Positions 30,912 to 42,827 of a stretch of 64,000 bases of DNA are shown here, piece after piece. Source of the stretch: Trametopsis cervina (lineage: Eukaryota; Basidiomycota; Agaricomycetes; Polyporales; Irpicaceae). The stretch is from NCBI GenBank assembly GCA_022385755.1, contig MU278351.1, forward strand, positions 437,594-501,593, in the 5' to 3' direction. The position numbers and the translations under genes were made by a program. The notes under the pieces were generated by a model. The model was not told the DNA's origin, did not search any database, and saw nothing but the letters and a program-made list of their open reading frames with translations. Position 1 is the first letter of the stretch. Every line of letters begins with the position of its first letter.

Positions 30912-33579
30912 ATGACACAGTCTTACTTCCCCACGAGGTCTGTCTCTTCTCCGGCTCTCCAGAGCGCGCATGCACCGTCGTCGAGTTCGGATGGAGACAA
31001 GCCGCATATGAGGGCGGAGGAAGTGCAGGATACGTTTCTTCAACAGAGAAACAGGTGAGTTTTATGCTGTTATGATGGCTCTGCGGTCTATGAGTGCTTA
31101 AATCAATCAAAGTCTTCTTGATGCAATTCATTGTACCATGACTCTCCTCCATGATTTGCGCCGGTTCAACAAGGAAGATTGGACAGTTCGGTATCCGCAA
31201 CTGAGCAGACATCAAGTGGATGAACCAGAGTCGGAGCTGCCGTCTGGATCGAAGGTTGCGCGCCGCAAGAGCGTCAGACGGTCTCTATCTTTCGCTGACG
31301 ATCCCTCCTTCCAAGCCGATGTTGTTGTCACTCCTGGGAGGAAAGGCCTCACGCGCTCGATGACACTTGCTACCATACCGGATGAGAGCTTGGAACTACC
31401 GAGTGACGATGAAGTAGACCGTCTGGTTACCTCATCCGAGGCAGACGATTTCCATATTTTCCGATTGGATTTGAAACTTGGGTCCCATGGATCATCTTCC
31501 TCACCTGCTTCCCTGGTCGCGCAGCTAGAGAAAGCATCCATCGCAAACCTTGTCGATGACCGCATCTCATCTTCGCTCTCGCATATGGATAAACTCCGTC
31601 AACGCGTGGAAGATACTTCTTCGAAGGTTCTGGTTACCGGAGATCTCAATGCTGGTAAATCTACCTTCGTGAACGCTCTCTTGAGGAAGGATGTCATGCC
31701 TGTCGATCAACAACCATGCACAACCGCCTTCTGCGAAGTCCACGACGCCGCAGAGAACGGAGGGCTGGAAGAGTTGCACATCCTGAAAGATGGATACGCA
31801 TACGACGTTAATGACAGCACAACTTTCACTCGGGTTCCCCTCTCCGAGCTCGAGAAGTTCGTTTCAGAGAATGAGAACATCCAGCAGATGCTGAAGGTTT
31901 ACCTTGCCGACGGCCGACCACGAACTCATTCATTGCTCAACAATGGGATCGTCGATATCTCTCTCATCGATGCTCCAGGCCTGAACAGGGATAGTGCCAA
32001 GACGACCGCCGTGTTTGCGCGCCAGGAGGAAATCGACGTCGTCGTTTTCGTAGTATCTGCCGAAAACCACTTCACACTCTCCGCTAAAGAATTCTTGTTC
32101 AACGCCTCAAACGAGAAAGCATATCTTTTCATTGTGGTCAACAAATACGACCAGATCCGGGACAAAGCCAAATGCCGACGCCTCATCCTCGACCAAATCA
32201 GACAGCTCAGCCCGCGGACATACGAAGACGCGGAAGATCTTGTCCATTTCGTTGATTCAGCCGCCGCTTTCCAGCACGATGGTACTGAGGCCTTCGACAA
32301 CCTGGAGAAAGACCTTCGCTCATTCGTTCTCGTGAAGCGATCCAAGTCGAAGCTTGCCCCCGTTTCGACCTACATCACGAATGTCCTGTCGGACATCGAC
32401 ATCCTCGCAGGTGCCAATTGCATCGTTGCTCAGAAAGAGCTCGACGAAGCACGCGAAGAGCTCAATCGCACAAAGCCGGTTTTGGAGAAGATGAAGCAAG
32501 GTCGCGAATCCTTGGACGAGAGTCTCGGGAACATCGAGGAGAGAGGAGCCAGCCGTACCATTTCCCGCACCAAGGAAATTCTCCTGGCAGGGCTCGACCG
32601 TGTCGGACAAGGCAAGCTTGCCGTTGACGAGAAGAAGGTTGCACTCAGAATGCCCACGTATCCTGGCCTGTTGTACCTCTGGGACTTCGTGAAGGACGTC
32701 AAGCGTACAATGCTGGCAAGCGTTGACTTATCGGTGAAGCTAGCTGAAGATGAGGCTCGCGTTGCAACAACCGCAAGCGTCAATGAATTGATTCGCCTCG
32801 AGGACACTCACCTTCCCGAGGGCGTCGAGCGTTCAAGGCGCGTGTTCATGCCCGAAGCTATGTTTTCCACTCGCGCGTCCCAGAAGGAGCGTCGCGGTCT
32901 GTCGAAGTATGGTCGCCCTGTAACCGTGGCTGGCGGACTTGGGCTCAGCCTCGCTCAGCAACCCGACATGATTGAGACGACTTTCTTCGATATTTGCGAC
33001 GTCCCACATTACTTCTTCATACACTTCGGCAACCCGAGCAACGGCTCAGAACACAAAGAGGAGGCGGCTCTGACCGCCCTCAGCGTCGCTTCCGTCGGAC
33101 TCGGTGCTATGACCATGGTGGGAGGACAAACTGTTGGGATACGAGGGCTGCTCGAAAGTGTCTTCCGTATTACGAACCTATTCTCCAATGAGAGCGCACG
33201 CAAGTGGGCTGGCCCGGCCATCGCCATCGTCGGTCTTGGTGCGACGGCGTACATCGTATGGGACTTGCCGAATTCCGTGCCCAGGACCATCGGGCGTAGG
33301 GTACGCGAAGCTTTGATGAAAGAGCACCCTGAGCTCACCGAATCGAGCTTCGTCGATGTGCACGCCGTACGGGTTGGCCGGGAAACACGGAAAGTCGTGC
33401 GGTTGGCGTCGTACGACCTCAGAGAACGATACCGTGCGGCGGCGGAGGAGACCAGCCGGAGGGTGCGTGAGGCAGAGGCTAAGGAGAAACAAGCTCTCGG
33501 TGCCACGACGTTCTTCCACAAGACACAGGAACGTGCTGCCGAGGTGCGGGAGATCGTGCTGCCCATAGCTTCCGCGTAG
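30912..33579 (+). CDS. FZO1: Mitofusin, outer-membrane fusion GTPase
   Basis: Dynamin-like GTPase that tethers and fuses mitochondrial outer membranes. Exons 30912-31054 and 31113-33579 join in phase (Arg/Ser junction) to 869 residues. The first exon adds 47 residues (MTQSYFPTRSVSSPALQ...) and an AEEVQDTFLQQRNR segment expected of the N-terminal helix. The GTPase shows G1 GDLNAGKST (about residue 224), the switch region PCTTAFCEV, G3 DAPG (SLIDAPGLNRDS) and G4 VNKYDQ. Two hydrophobic spans near residues 703-730 and 745-765 (SVASVGLGAMTMVGG and AGPAIAIVGLGATAYIVW) form the paired membrane anchor typical of fungal Fzo1, which puts both termini in the cytosol. The C-terminus is a Glu/Arg/Ala-rich helical repeat. 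The N-terminal 150 residues are Ser/Asp-rich and probably regulatory. Confidence 0.95.
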
Positions 33580-34042
33580 AGGTAACCAAAATATATGCAT
33601 AATTCCCTTTCCGTACGTTTTTTGCGCTTCGCTCAATCTTCCATGGGCTTGATTGTCCTCGTCGCTATGTTTTAGCTGCCTTTGCGCCGCCTGAACTTAG
33701 CGTACGGCAATGTTCTCCCGCTTTCTTCTTTATTCGCGCTCGTCTGCAGCCCACCTCACTCATTGGATTCGTTGCCTTTCTGCTCTTGACGTATATTATG
33801 ATCGCCATGTATTCATGTATGACATCTAGCTATTCAAATCGAGACATGCCTGGAACAGAGCTAGTCTGTCCAGCGCGTCCTCATAGACAAAATCCGTGAC
33901 CCTCGATGTGCAGATCACGACGACAAAAACGATGTTACATTTGGTTTTTTCTTATCACAACATTACATCTTGTACACAGGGCAAATATCCATTACCATTG
34001 AAGATCTTTCGCAACACACAATGCCCTTCTCTTTTCTTCGCG
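33580..34042. other. Convergent spacer FZO1 / SDR
   Basis: 3' ends of two convergent genes. AT-rich in part, with no coding or RNA signal recognised. Confidence 0.5.
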
Positions 34043-35579
34043 TTAATCAAGCTGGTTCAAGCTGTCCCTGATGTACTCTTCGAAGAGAGCCTTGTAGTCC
34101 TTGTGCCAGCGGCTGAGCGCAGGTCGGCCCTCTGCGATGTCTCCTGCGGCCCACATGATGCGCAGCTGGTCGACCTCCTTGCGGGTCTCGTTGTCCGGGC
34201 AGATGATGTAGAATTGGCCTTCACGGACCGAGTCGAGCTGTGGGGAGGTCAGTGACTCGGAGGGTAGATATCGGAGGACGTAGGTGTGCAGGGAGCGGTG
34301 TGTGCGGAGAGTATGGTATTCAGACGGGAGACGGGGGGATGCGTACCATGTAGAGGACGGTCTCTTGCGCGGTCCATGCACCTGCTGGCTTCTCTGAGTC
34401 GGGCTTGCTCCCGCCGATGCTGGTGTGCGTCCACCCAGGACTGCGGACCAACGTCAGACTGGAAGATTTTTGCGGGGCAGAGGTATGGACTTACACGAAG
34501 AGGTGGGCTGTGACATTCGCATAGGGGAGGTTGCGGAGCTCGTGAGCCAGACCTTCGGTGAGCGACTTGACGGCAGCTTTAGATGCGTTGTAGGCGGCGT
34601 TTCCTCTGGGAGACGATGGGAAGTGGATGAGAGCGGTGTCGATATAGTGAGATAGACTGTACATACGGTGGGTTGGTGATACCTTGCTTGGAGCCGGTGT
34701 TGATGATCATGGCGGGGTTCTCCTGGGGGAGCATTGACGGAATGAAGGTTTGCTGCACATTTAGGATGCTGGAAAGAATTTGTAAACCTCCCATTGTAAA
34801 AACTACTATTAAGCAGCGCTCACCCGAACAGGTTCACGTCGAAAATCTTGTGCCAGTTGTCAAGTCCGTCCCACGATGTTCCGCGGAGACCGATGCCTGC
34901 GTTGTTCAATAGGACAGCAACCTGCGCAGTAGGAAAGTGTCAGATATGACGTCCACACTCGATCGCCGCTTATCTGCGAATGGACAGAGAAGCAGCGCCA
35001 GGAATAACTGGTGGACTGCCCCACTGGTAGACACGATCGGGACAGTGAGAGTGTATACGCAATCAGGAGGTCAAGCATGGACCCACAATCACTCAGGCTG
35101 TGCAGCTCGCGCAACACATTGCGCGAGTCTCCGAATGTGCGATAGCTTTGAACAACTCACCTCTCCCCAAGCCTCGTAGACTTTTTCCCGCAAATTCTCG
35201 ACCTGCTCTTTCTTGCTGACGTCCGTAGGCACCACAAGGGTGTTGGCCTCGCCGACTATGGCAGAGACCAGCTTTCCAGTTTCTTCCAGTCCGGCTTCGT
35301 CGATATCGGCTACTGCGACCTTCAAGCCAACCCTGGACAACCACGATCGTCAATCACCGAAAATGCAGCGAGGAATGAGTGGACCTACTTCGCGAGCTCT
35401 ATCGCAGCTGCCCGTCCAATCCCATTGGCAGCCCCAGTGATAACAGCAACCCGCCCCTCATGAATGACTGGGTGTATGCCGTCCACAGGTGCGATGGGGT
35501 TCTCGTACGCCCGCGACGAGCCGACGCGGAGAGGAGAGCGCGTCGGCCTTCGGCTGTTGTGACCACTGGCGAGAGACAT
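34043..35579 (-). CDS. Short-chain dehydrogenase/reductase (classical SDR)
   Basis: NAD(P)-dependent oxidoreductase with unknown substrate. Seven exons (35389-35579, 35161-35332, 34824-34921, 34768-34667, 34605-34495, 34440-34347, 34237-34043, read on the minus strand) close in frame to 320 residues. Rossmann motif TGAANGIGRA, then VADID (an Asp after strand 2, which favours NAD over NADP), NNAGIG, and the active-site Ser in INTGSKQGI with Y-x-x-x-K in AAYNASKAAVKSL. The C-terminal third (YIICPDNETRKEVDQLRIMW) matches the fungal SDR group whose members keep this tail. About 50 extra residues precede the Rossmann strand (Arg/Ser-rich). No targeting signal is certain. Confidence 0.92.
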
Positions 35580-37045
35580 GGTGGTTATAAGCTAAGAATA
35601 ATGATATTCCAGAGCACTGGATCGATCTGCTAGACCGACGGAGGAAACGAGAGTGAAGTTTGTATCTGGGCTTTATCGAGTAATCGTCAGTGGTCTTATA
35701 CTGCTTGCGGTCTCGCTGAAACTGTAAGTCATGACGTTAGGGTGGGCCGGCCTCACCAAGCGCTTATCAGCTGCCGTGGTTTAGACTCAAACTCGCTGCA
35801 GGGCGTGTACTCGGCAGGTTTTCCCTTCTTCCCATGCGCGATTTATGCTATCCTGGCTTCCTCGACATTATAGTTACAGTCAATCTCTACGGCCAGGTCT
35901 GCGGCTGAAACCAGAGTCGCTGTCAGCTCTCGGCGACATTTTCCAGGGGATGAGCCCTGAGCGGTACCGCCCCACGAGGCCACCCTCGTACAGAGTCTAG
36001 ACAATTGAGGAGCCTTTGCGCGTTGGTTCGGTCCCTGGGCATCAGCTGATTGCAGCGGTTCTCCTTGTATACGTGCAGTCATGCTCGAGCCCCCAAAGAT
36101 CGTCATTCTCACGTAGGGAAACATTCGTGAAGCACCGGCCGAAATGAACAGATGGTCGCCCGAAATGCCCGTTCAGAGTATAAGACAGAGTATGCCGATG
36201 TTGCAGACAAGAGGGCGCAAGAAAGCAGCAGACTAAACTGGCTGTCATTCCCCGAGACCGTGTCCGTGTAACTTTGTGCGTTCAGGAGGCGGTTATTCTC
36301 GGAATTTTGTAGCCTATGAACCGCAGGCCGGAGCGTGTGAGTGGGTATGAACCATGCAACGAACTTTCTTTAGCATTCAGAGATATTTGGTTGAAGCTGA
36401 CCGGAACTAATAAATCGTCAGCTCTTGGTACCTGGCGCGTGTTATTACTTACTCTCATGGGATAAGCGGCCGGCAGGCTTGCGCAACGACACGTCAATCG
36501 CCTTTCTTTCTGTATGACAACGAAGAGGGAAGCAATGCATGACCGTATCGAGGTAGACACGTATATCTGGGTAACTAGTTATCTTCTAGCAGCGGAGGTC
36601 AAGAGTTGGACTAAGCCGGCGTAGTAAAACGCTTGCGTGTAGCTGTGTATTCAGAGTTACATAATGCCTACGAGGCAATCATCAAGTAAGTCATAGTTAA
36701 CCATTGAGTCGAGCGAGGACTCAGCGGATTGCAGTACAAAGAGGATCCGTGCATTATTGCAGGTGTGCATGACGGTATTCGGGCAGCCTGGAAGGACGTC
36801 TCAGTAACCAGAGCTCATACGGACGCACATCGCTGCCGAACGTCTTCATATGACAATATTAGTAAGTCATAAACCAGCGAATACTTGTCATTGGGTTCTT
36901 GGCAGCAACGCGCACACGTGACCAGCATAACCGACGCGTCTCAGCGGAGCCTGAATAGCCAGATCACTGAAGTTCAACTTGCCTCGCGTGAGACGCACAG
37001 TTCGACTCTCATCTTGCGAAACCTCACGACTCGGCGCATTCCATA
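35580..37045. other. Divergent intergenic region SDR / Aurora kinase
   Basis: About 1.45 kb between divergent starts. No gene supported: the open frames on the minus strand (about 35843-36560) are short and unlike known proteins. An AGTAAGTCATA motif occurs twice (about 36685 and 36859), possibly chance. Confidence 0.45.
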
Positions 37046-38443
37046 ATGGCCTCCATAGGCGCAGTTACGCGGCAGATAGCTGCTCTTGAAATATCTTCCA
37101 AACAGAATGGCGTAACGAAACCGCCCGGAGCGACACACATCAAGAAGGGCAGCCAAAGTAGCCAGAATGTCTCGAAGTTGTTGTCGAAATATGCTGCTCC
37201 TAATCCGTTCCCGCCCGGCATTCAGAAGGCTGCGTCCACAAATGCGATAGCCACCAAAGCTTCTCGGCCACCGTCACCAACAAAACCCGCACCTGCACCC
37301 CCGGCACCAGCAGCTCAGCCCACCCAGACCAAAATTGACATTGGTCGGTATGATGGCGGGTTCGAGCTTGATAATGAGACGCGAGGCGAGAAAGTACACG
37401 GGGAAGCGGCTGAACATCTGGCTTTGGACTCCAGTGTTTCGAGGTAAGTGTGGACTTGAGATGTATGCTTGTGTCCTGCTGACATTTCTCCAGATATCGT
37501 CCCACCCGCGAATGGCACCTGACCGACTTCGACATTGGCCGTCCACTCGGGAAGGGAAAGTTTGGCCGCGTGTACATGGTCCGAACCAAGACCGAACCCC
37601 ACTACATCCTCGCGCTGAAGTGTCTCTACAAGTCTGAAATAGTCGCTTCGCGTGTGGAGAAGCAGATTCGACGAGAAATTGAAATCCAACAGAACCTGCG
37701 ACACCCACATGTCCTGCGTCTATATGGCTACTTCCACGATGAGAAGCGTATCTTCTTGATGCTCGAGTTTGCTGGCAAGGGCGAGCTCTACAGACAGCTC
37801 ACCAAGCACGGATACTTCACCGAGAAGCGCAGTGCGCGTTATATCGACCAGATGGCGGATGCCCTCATCTATCTCCACTCGAAACACGTCATCCACCGCG
37901 ATATCAAGCCTGAGAACCTTCTACTGGGTATCAATGGCGAGTTGAAGATTGGTGACTTCGGATGGAGTGTGCATGCGCCTGGGAACAGGAGGACAACGCT
38001 TTGTGGGACGCTCGATTATCTCCCTCCAGAGATGGTGGAAGGTCGCGAGCACTCAGAGAAGGTTGACTATTGGGCACTTGGTGTTCTCACATACGAGTTC
38101 ATCTGTGGGGCACCACCTTTTGAAGATTTACGTGGCCACAATGGTGAGCGTCACAATATTGCGCAGCATGGCGTTGGCTGATCGTCATGTTGCAGAAACC
38201 TACAAGCGGATTGCTCGCGTAGACCTCAAAATCCCACCCAAAGTGTCGCCTGAAGCCCGCGATCTTATCATCAAAGTCAGTGATGCTCCTCTCATCTGTC
38301 GTGTGCAATCGTTGACTTTGATACCCCAGCTGCTCCAATACGATCCTGAGAAACGGTTGGCTCTCACTGAGGTGCGAAAGCACCCTTGGATTGTGAAATA
38401 TCGTTCGAAGACCTCGACTGCTCCTCCCCCACGCGCCTCATGA
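37046..38443 (+). CDS. IPL1: Aurora-family serine/threonine kinase
   Basis: Mitotic kinase, the catalytic member of the chromosomal passenger complex, acting at kinetochores and the spindle midzone. Exons 37046-37443, 37494-38143, 38196-38275 and 38330-38443 close in frame to 413 residues. The N-terminal 135 residues are Pro/Ala/Lys-rich and unstructured. The kinase domain has the glycine loop [23 protein letters not shown], the Aurora-specific DFGWSVHAP and the activation loop [16 protein letters not shown] with the expected phospho-Thr. It then has [13 protein letters not shown] and ends with the AHPWI-type helix (RKHPWIVKY). Basidiomycetes usually carry a single Aurora, so this is probably the only one, which is inference. 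Confidence 0.96.
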
Positions 38444-39589
38444 CCTCTGCGAAACCCATTTCACCCGCCACTTTCTCATCTCACGATGTATATTTACTCG
38501 CCATATTCTCACGGACATATGTTTTCATTGGATGAATTTGCCTATGCTGCGCGTTGATGTTACGGTACCATAAGCACTACCAAGTATGCAAACTTTTTCT
38601 CTCCTGCGACATGGGACTTGATGTGATCAGGATGTTCCATCGACTTCTGGTATTGATTTCGTGAATCCGCTTCTACCATCAGAGCAGATAACTTTCGCAG
38701 ATAGAATCCCTGGAGAGCGCATCGTTCTGTAGTATGCAGCGGTACGTTATTCGGATACGCAGTTATACGCTTGCTCGCGCTGACTTCCTCGTTGCTTGGT
38801 GAACAAGGGGAAAACCATGCAGGAGCGCTTGTACTGGCAATGAGCGGATATCGCCAGCGCTGTTTGAGCGCGTCTCCATTGCCTGCACCATGTCAACGCA
38901 CTGCGAGCAACAACGCGCAGACCTGGCGCATCGCGGTGAACTACTCAACCTTAACTCTAACCTTGGAGGGCGCGCAGGTGAATGACAGAACTGTCAGAAT
39001 CTACGTTCATACACTGATATATGGGGCTTGGAAGCTGTTGCGACCAGATACAGAAGCCTCCAGTCAGGCGCAAAATGCTGACATCCCCACATCGAAGGGA
39101 CCGAGTGTAAGCTTCACAGTACAACAGTGCTGATTAGGGGCTTGGTACCCCAGCAAAGCCTGGACTAACCTGGTAAGTGCCCCACCCCCGCAACATCACA
39201 GTGCTATCGGGACACTCACGCTCAATTCCCAACGCCGGATGCATCTGTGGACTCCAGGACATTCACTCAAGGCAATCAAAACCTTCTCCGCATATCATAT
39301 CCCGCTACACGGAGGTATAAAGTGGCGGCGGCGCCAGGGTGGCAGTGCCATATCCGACATCCAGAGGCCCTTTGTTCGCCGCGCCGCGCATCTTGCTATA
39401 TAGCCGTTGCTGCGACACAGCCGATAGCCCCGCTTCAGCTGGCTGTATTGGTGTTGACCCAGATACGCTGCGGCTCTCCTTCGCGTATGAGGATTGCGCG
39501 GCTACGGCACGGCGACCTGGTGGCGCTCTACGTTCCCTATATCCAGTTCCCAAGTATAGGCCACGAGTGGAAGACTCTTCCTATCCACC
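38444..39589. other. Intergenic region before DUF6533 gene 1
   Basis: About 1.1 kb. No gene supported. TATAAAG at 39315-39321, about 270 bases before the ATG at 39590, is a candidate core promoter element. Confidence 0.4.
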
Positions 39590-41678
39590 ATGCTCCATCA
39601 CCTCCTAGGCATCATCGCGAGGAAAGATGCAGACGTTGCACCTCCTCTGATCACTGATCTGAGTCAAGTGTGAGTGTCGGTCGCCCTTGGTTCGAGCCGT
39701 AGCGAAGCTAACTTATTGACGTTTTCAGCCGGGTGACGACCGTAGGTTGTTATAGCCTGTCTCTGAGCCAGGTTCTGAGACAGCAATGTTCAGTACATGG
39801 GATTTGTTAGCTTCACAATCCTCGTCTGGGATCATATAGTGACGTTAGCGGACGAAGTAGGTCGCTACTGCTATGGTACTGCATCATGATTGAGTATCTA
39901 TATATCTAGGTCGAGTATATCTGGAAAGGGAAGAAGGGTCTTTGTGAGTTTGCTGTCTGCATTCTAGCCATTCGTCGCGCTGATACATTCTCATCAGTGT
40001 TTTTCCTGTTCATGCTGGTGAGTAGCCGTTGAGGAGAGGCTGCAACGACTGACCACGAGCCTGTGGGACGCTACAGAACCGATATCTGTCGCCTCTCGGG
40101 TTCATAATTAACTTGTTCGGTATGCCCTCCCAATTTATCCCTTTTATAACATCAAGCAAACGTTGATCGTAGCATACCTGTCGCCAACGTGGACAAAGGA
40201 AGTGAGTGTTCATTCCCCCTAGTTCAAAGATGAGACTGATTCTGACGAGAAATGCACAGCGGTATGGACACACATCTATCTGCGTATGAAATACAAACTA
40301 GATTTTGCGCAGATGTAATCACTTCGTTCGATACGAAGGCAGCATGACAGTGATAGGTATAAACACCACAGCTCTAATGATGCTTTTCCGGTACGTTGGC
40401 CTACACAGCATTTGCACCTGCGTTCGCTTGATTAATGTCTATATGCCATCAGTATAGCAGCGCTTTATAGGAGAAACGCGTTGGTCGTGTGGTTTGTCGC
40501 GGTCTGCTTCTCCGTGGAGCTCGCTGTCAATGCATGGCTGTTATCTCATGGTACAGGTGAGCCATTTGCATCGTGCTCCGGGGTCGGACATCCGCTGATA
40601 CAGTTCTTACGTATTAGCTGTGGTACATAACCGCCAGATTCACGGTATGTTGCTTGGAGGACCGCACCGATCAGTTACCGATAAGATTCAATGCTACAGC
40701 ATGCACCATGATATTCGATGACGCGGTGTAAGATTTCAGCGTTCCTTATCGCTGTGTCCAGCGCTAATTGCATGGCATCTTCCTTTAGCCCTGGCTGGAT
40801 TGCGTCCGGATCGGCTTACCTGCCCCTCACGTATGATACAATCGTCCTCGCCTTAACCTTGAATAAAACAATTGGACCGATCCGGAGGAAGACTGCAGGG
40901 AAGATTGCACGAGTGCTCCTAAGAGATGGTATCCTGTACTACAGGTACATAGCTGTCCGTTACGCACTGCCCAATCAGCTGGGATCTGACAGAATGTTGA
41001 TCTGGGGTTGGTGCCCTGTTCTTAGCGTCATTTTCTCCGTCAACCTTGTTCTGACGGTGATGATCACTGCGGCACCGTCCGGTCTTCAGAACATAACTGC
41101 CCAGTGCGTGCACGGAGCGAATGTGTATTGTAAAGGTCACGCGCTGACGTTCCGTATTTTGTGCCGCTGATGCGAGGGCAGACTGGAGTACTTGTGCGTC
41201 CTTTGCTTTCTCATCTTCATATAGAATTTTGATCTGACGTGAACATATTCCACGACTTAGGCTGACCGTGGCTATGATCTCGCGTATCACGCTTCACCTC
41301 CGAAAGCAGGTCCGGGCGCGAGAGCTCGACGACGGTCTGCTGTCGTACAAGTTTCCCACCGGCAACTCGATGGCGAACGTTCGTTCACGCCTGCGCTTCG
41401 CCCGTTCGGTAGGAGAGAGCACAACGCTCGGAAGTAGTGATGTCTCCGTTATGGTGCAAGAGTCAGCGGTCGTCCACGATGACCATGGAAACGTCCTTGA
41501 CGGTGATGATGATTACGATGAAGAATCGGGCAGGGCTGCTTATACGAGATTCGCTGGGAAGAAGCAATCGGCTGTGGAGGAGTGGTATGAGCTTCGGCCA
41601 CCGCCTCTTGCGCTGCATCCCTTTCATACGAGAACCGACTTCGAGAGGGACGTTCATTTCGACGTGCCACGGAGGTGA
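39590..41678 (+). CDS. DUF6533 multi-span membrane protein 1
   Basis: Member of the basidiomycete DUF6533 family of membrane proteins of unknown function, with about seven predicted spans. Many exons of 30-200 nt. The outer limits are clear, the inner ones approximate. Start MLHHLLGIIARKDADV, then the DUF6533 signature SFTILVWDHIVTLADEVEYI, WKGKKGL, NRYLSPLGFIINLFAYLSP, GINTTALMMLFRI, and a later GSAYLPLTYDTIVLALTL. The family's cytosolic motif TAGKIARVLLRDGILYY is present, then NLVLTVMITAAPSGLQN, LTVAMISRITLHLRKQ and a C-terminal VEEWYELRPPP. The same order is found in the paralogue at 50428. The first two exon joins were fixed by alignment to that paralogue. Ligand and role unknown. Confidence 0.85.
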
Positions 41679-42827
41679 AGAGGGACCCGTTGTATAGATG
41701 CACATTGCTAACGTTATCGCTATTGTAATATTGCCTTACGAACCCGTCCGCCAGTTGCAGCTCGGTACATCCCTCGTCTGCTCTATATTATTCTGCCGCA
41801 CGGTGTATACTACTGTATACGAGTCTTGGAAGTGCTTATGATATCATGCCAACCATAATGATTAGCTCGCCCGACTACGATGTGCTGTATATCCTTCCAG
41901 CATGAGTGAATCGGAGAGAACGCGGTCATAGAACCAGTGTGATTTTTGGAAGCGAAGTATATTTATGCTGTGAGGGCTCTTGCTGAACCACAAATTATAC
42001 CAAGTGTACAAGACATCCGACCTATTTTCTAGGGTCTCTGTGCTTATTTGTTTCAAGACAGCCAAGGCGGCACTTGAGGCTGTAGCGTTGTCAGCTGTTG
42101 TTGCCAAGCCATATCGAAGAGTCGAAGACAACGAAGCGAGCAGAAGCACTACAAACCAGCTCTGATGACGCGAAACGGGCTGCCCCTCACCAGACAGTAA
42201 ATGCTTCATTATTGTTTACGGTGTAGGGGATGTTCGGCGGATTTTTTATGGCAGACCACAAGTTGCGCGGGACGACTCGAATACAAACATTCCTATAAGA
42301 GCGCGCTTGGCGGGGAAATTGAACAGCGTAATAAGCCTGTTTTAGTGACGGCCGCTCCGTGCCGAGATGCCGGCCGAGCCGGTTTGAGTGGATGAGACGC
42401 TGCGCTCACACGACCAATCTTTCTTCGCAGCAGTGCGCGTTGGCGGAACCGCAGCACGCACGGGGTAAGCACAGAGTTATCTTTAGCATATCTCAGTACA
42501 CTGAAGCTACCATCTAACAGCAAGAAAAGGCGAGATGAACTGGGCCCAACGGAGTTGTATGTTGCATTATTGCCAAGGGGCCGGTGCCGTGCCCTTTGGG
42601 AATTAGACGGTACTGCGGCAGGCATCATATGGTAACCGCAACTTATCTCTCGACAATGATATCACCGTATTCTCGGACGCTTATTTCCCCTGCCAAGGCA
42701 GTCCTGCATCAAGTCATGCCGAGTGCTGGCCGACGCTGTGAATTCAACATCACACGAGCCCTAAGTATCCTGTACTCCGAGTGTCTTGGTTTTCCCCCAT
42801 CTCAATGTCTCCTCGCTGTCCCCGGCC
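41679..42827. other. Intergenic region before the Stealth-domain gene
   Basis: About 1.15 kb, no supported gene. A 115-codon minus-strand frame (41862-42209) has one hydrophobic stretch but no family resemblance. Confidence 0.45.

Noticed and set aside
39688..39700. B-box-like GGTTCGAGCC
   Set aside because: No A-box or acceptor stem at the right spacing. It lies in an intron of DUF6533 gene 1.
41862..42209. 115-codon minus-strand frame with one hydrophobic stretch
   Set aside because: No family resemblance, no signal-peptide logic beyond a single hydrophobic run, and no supporting splice sites.
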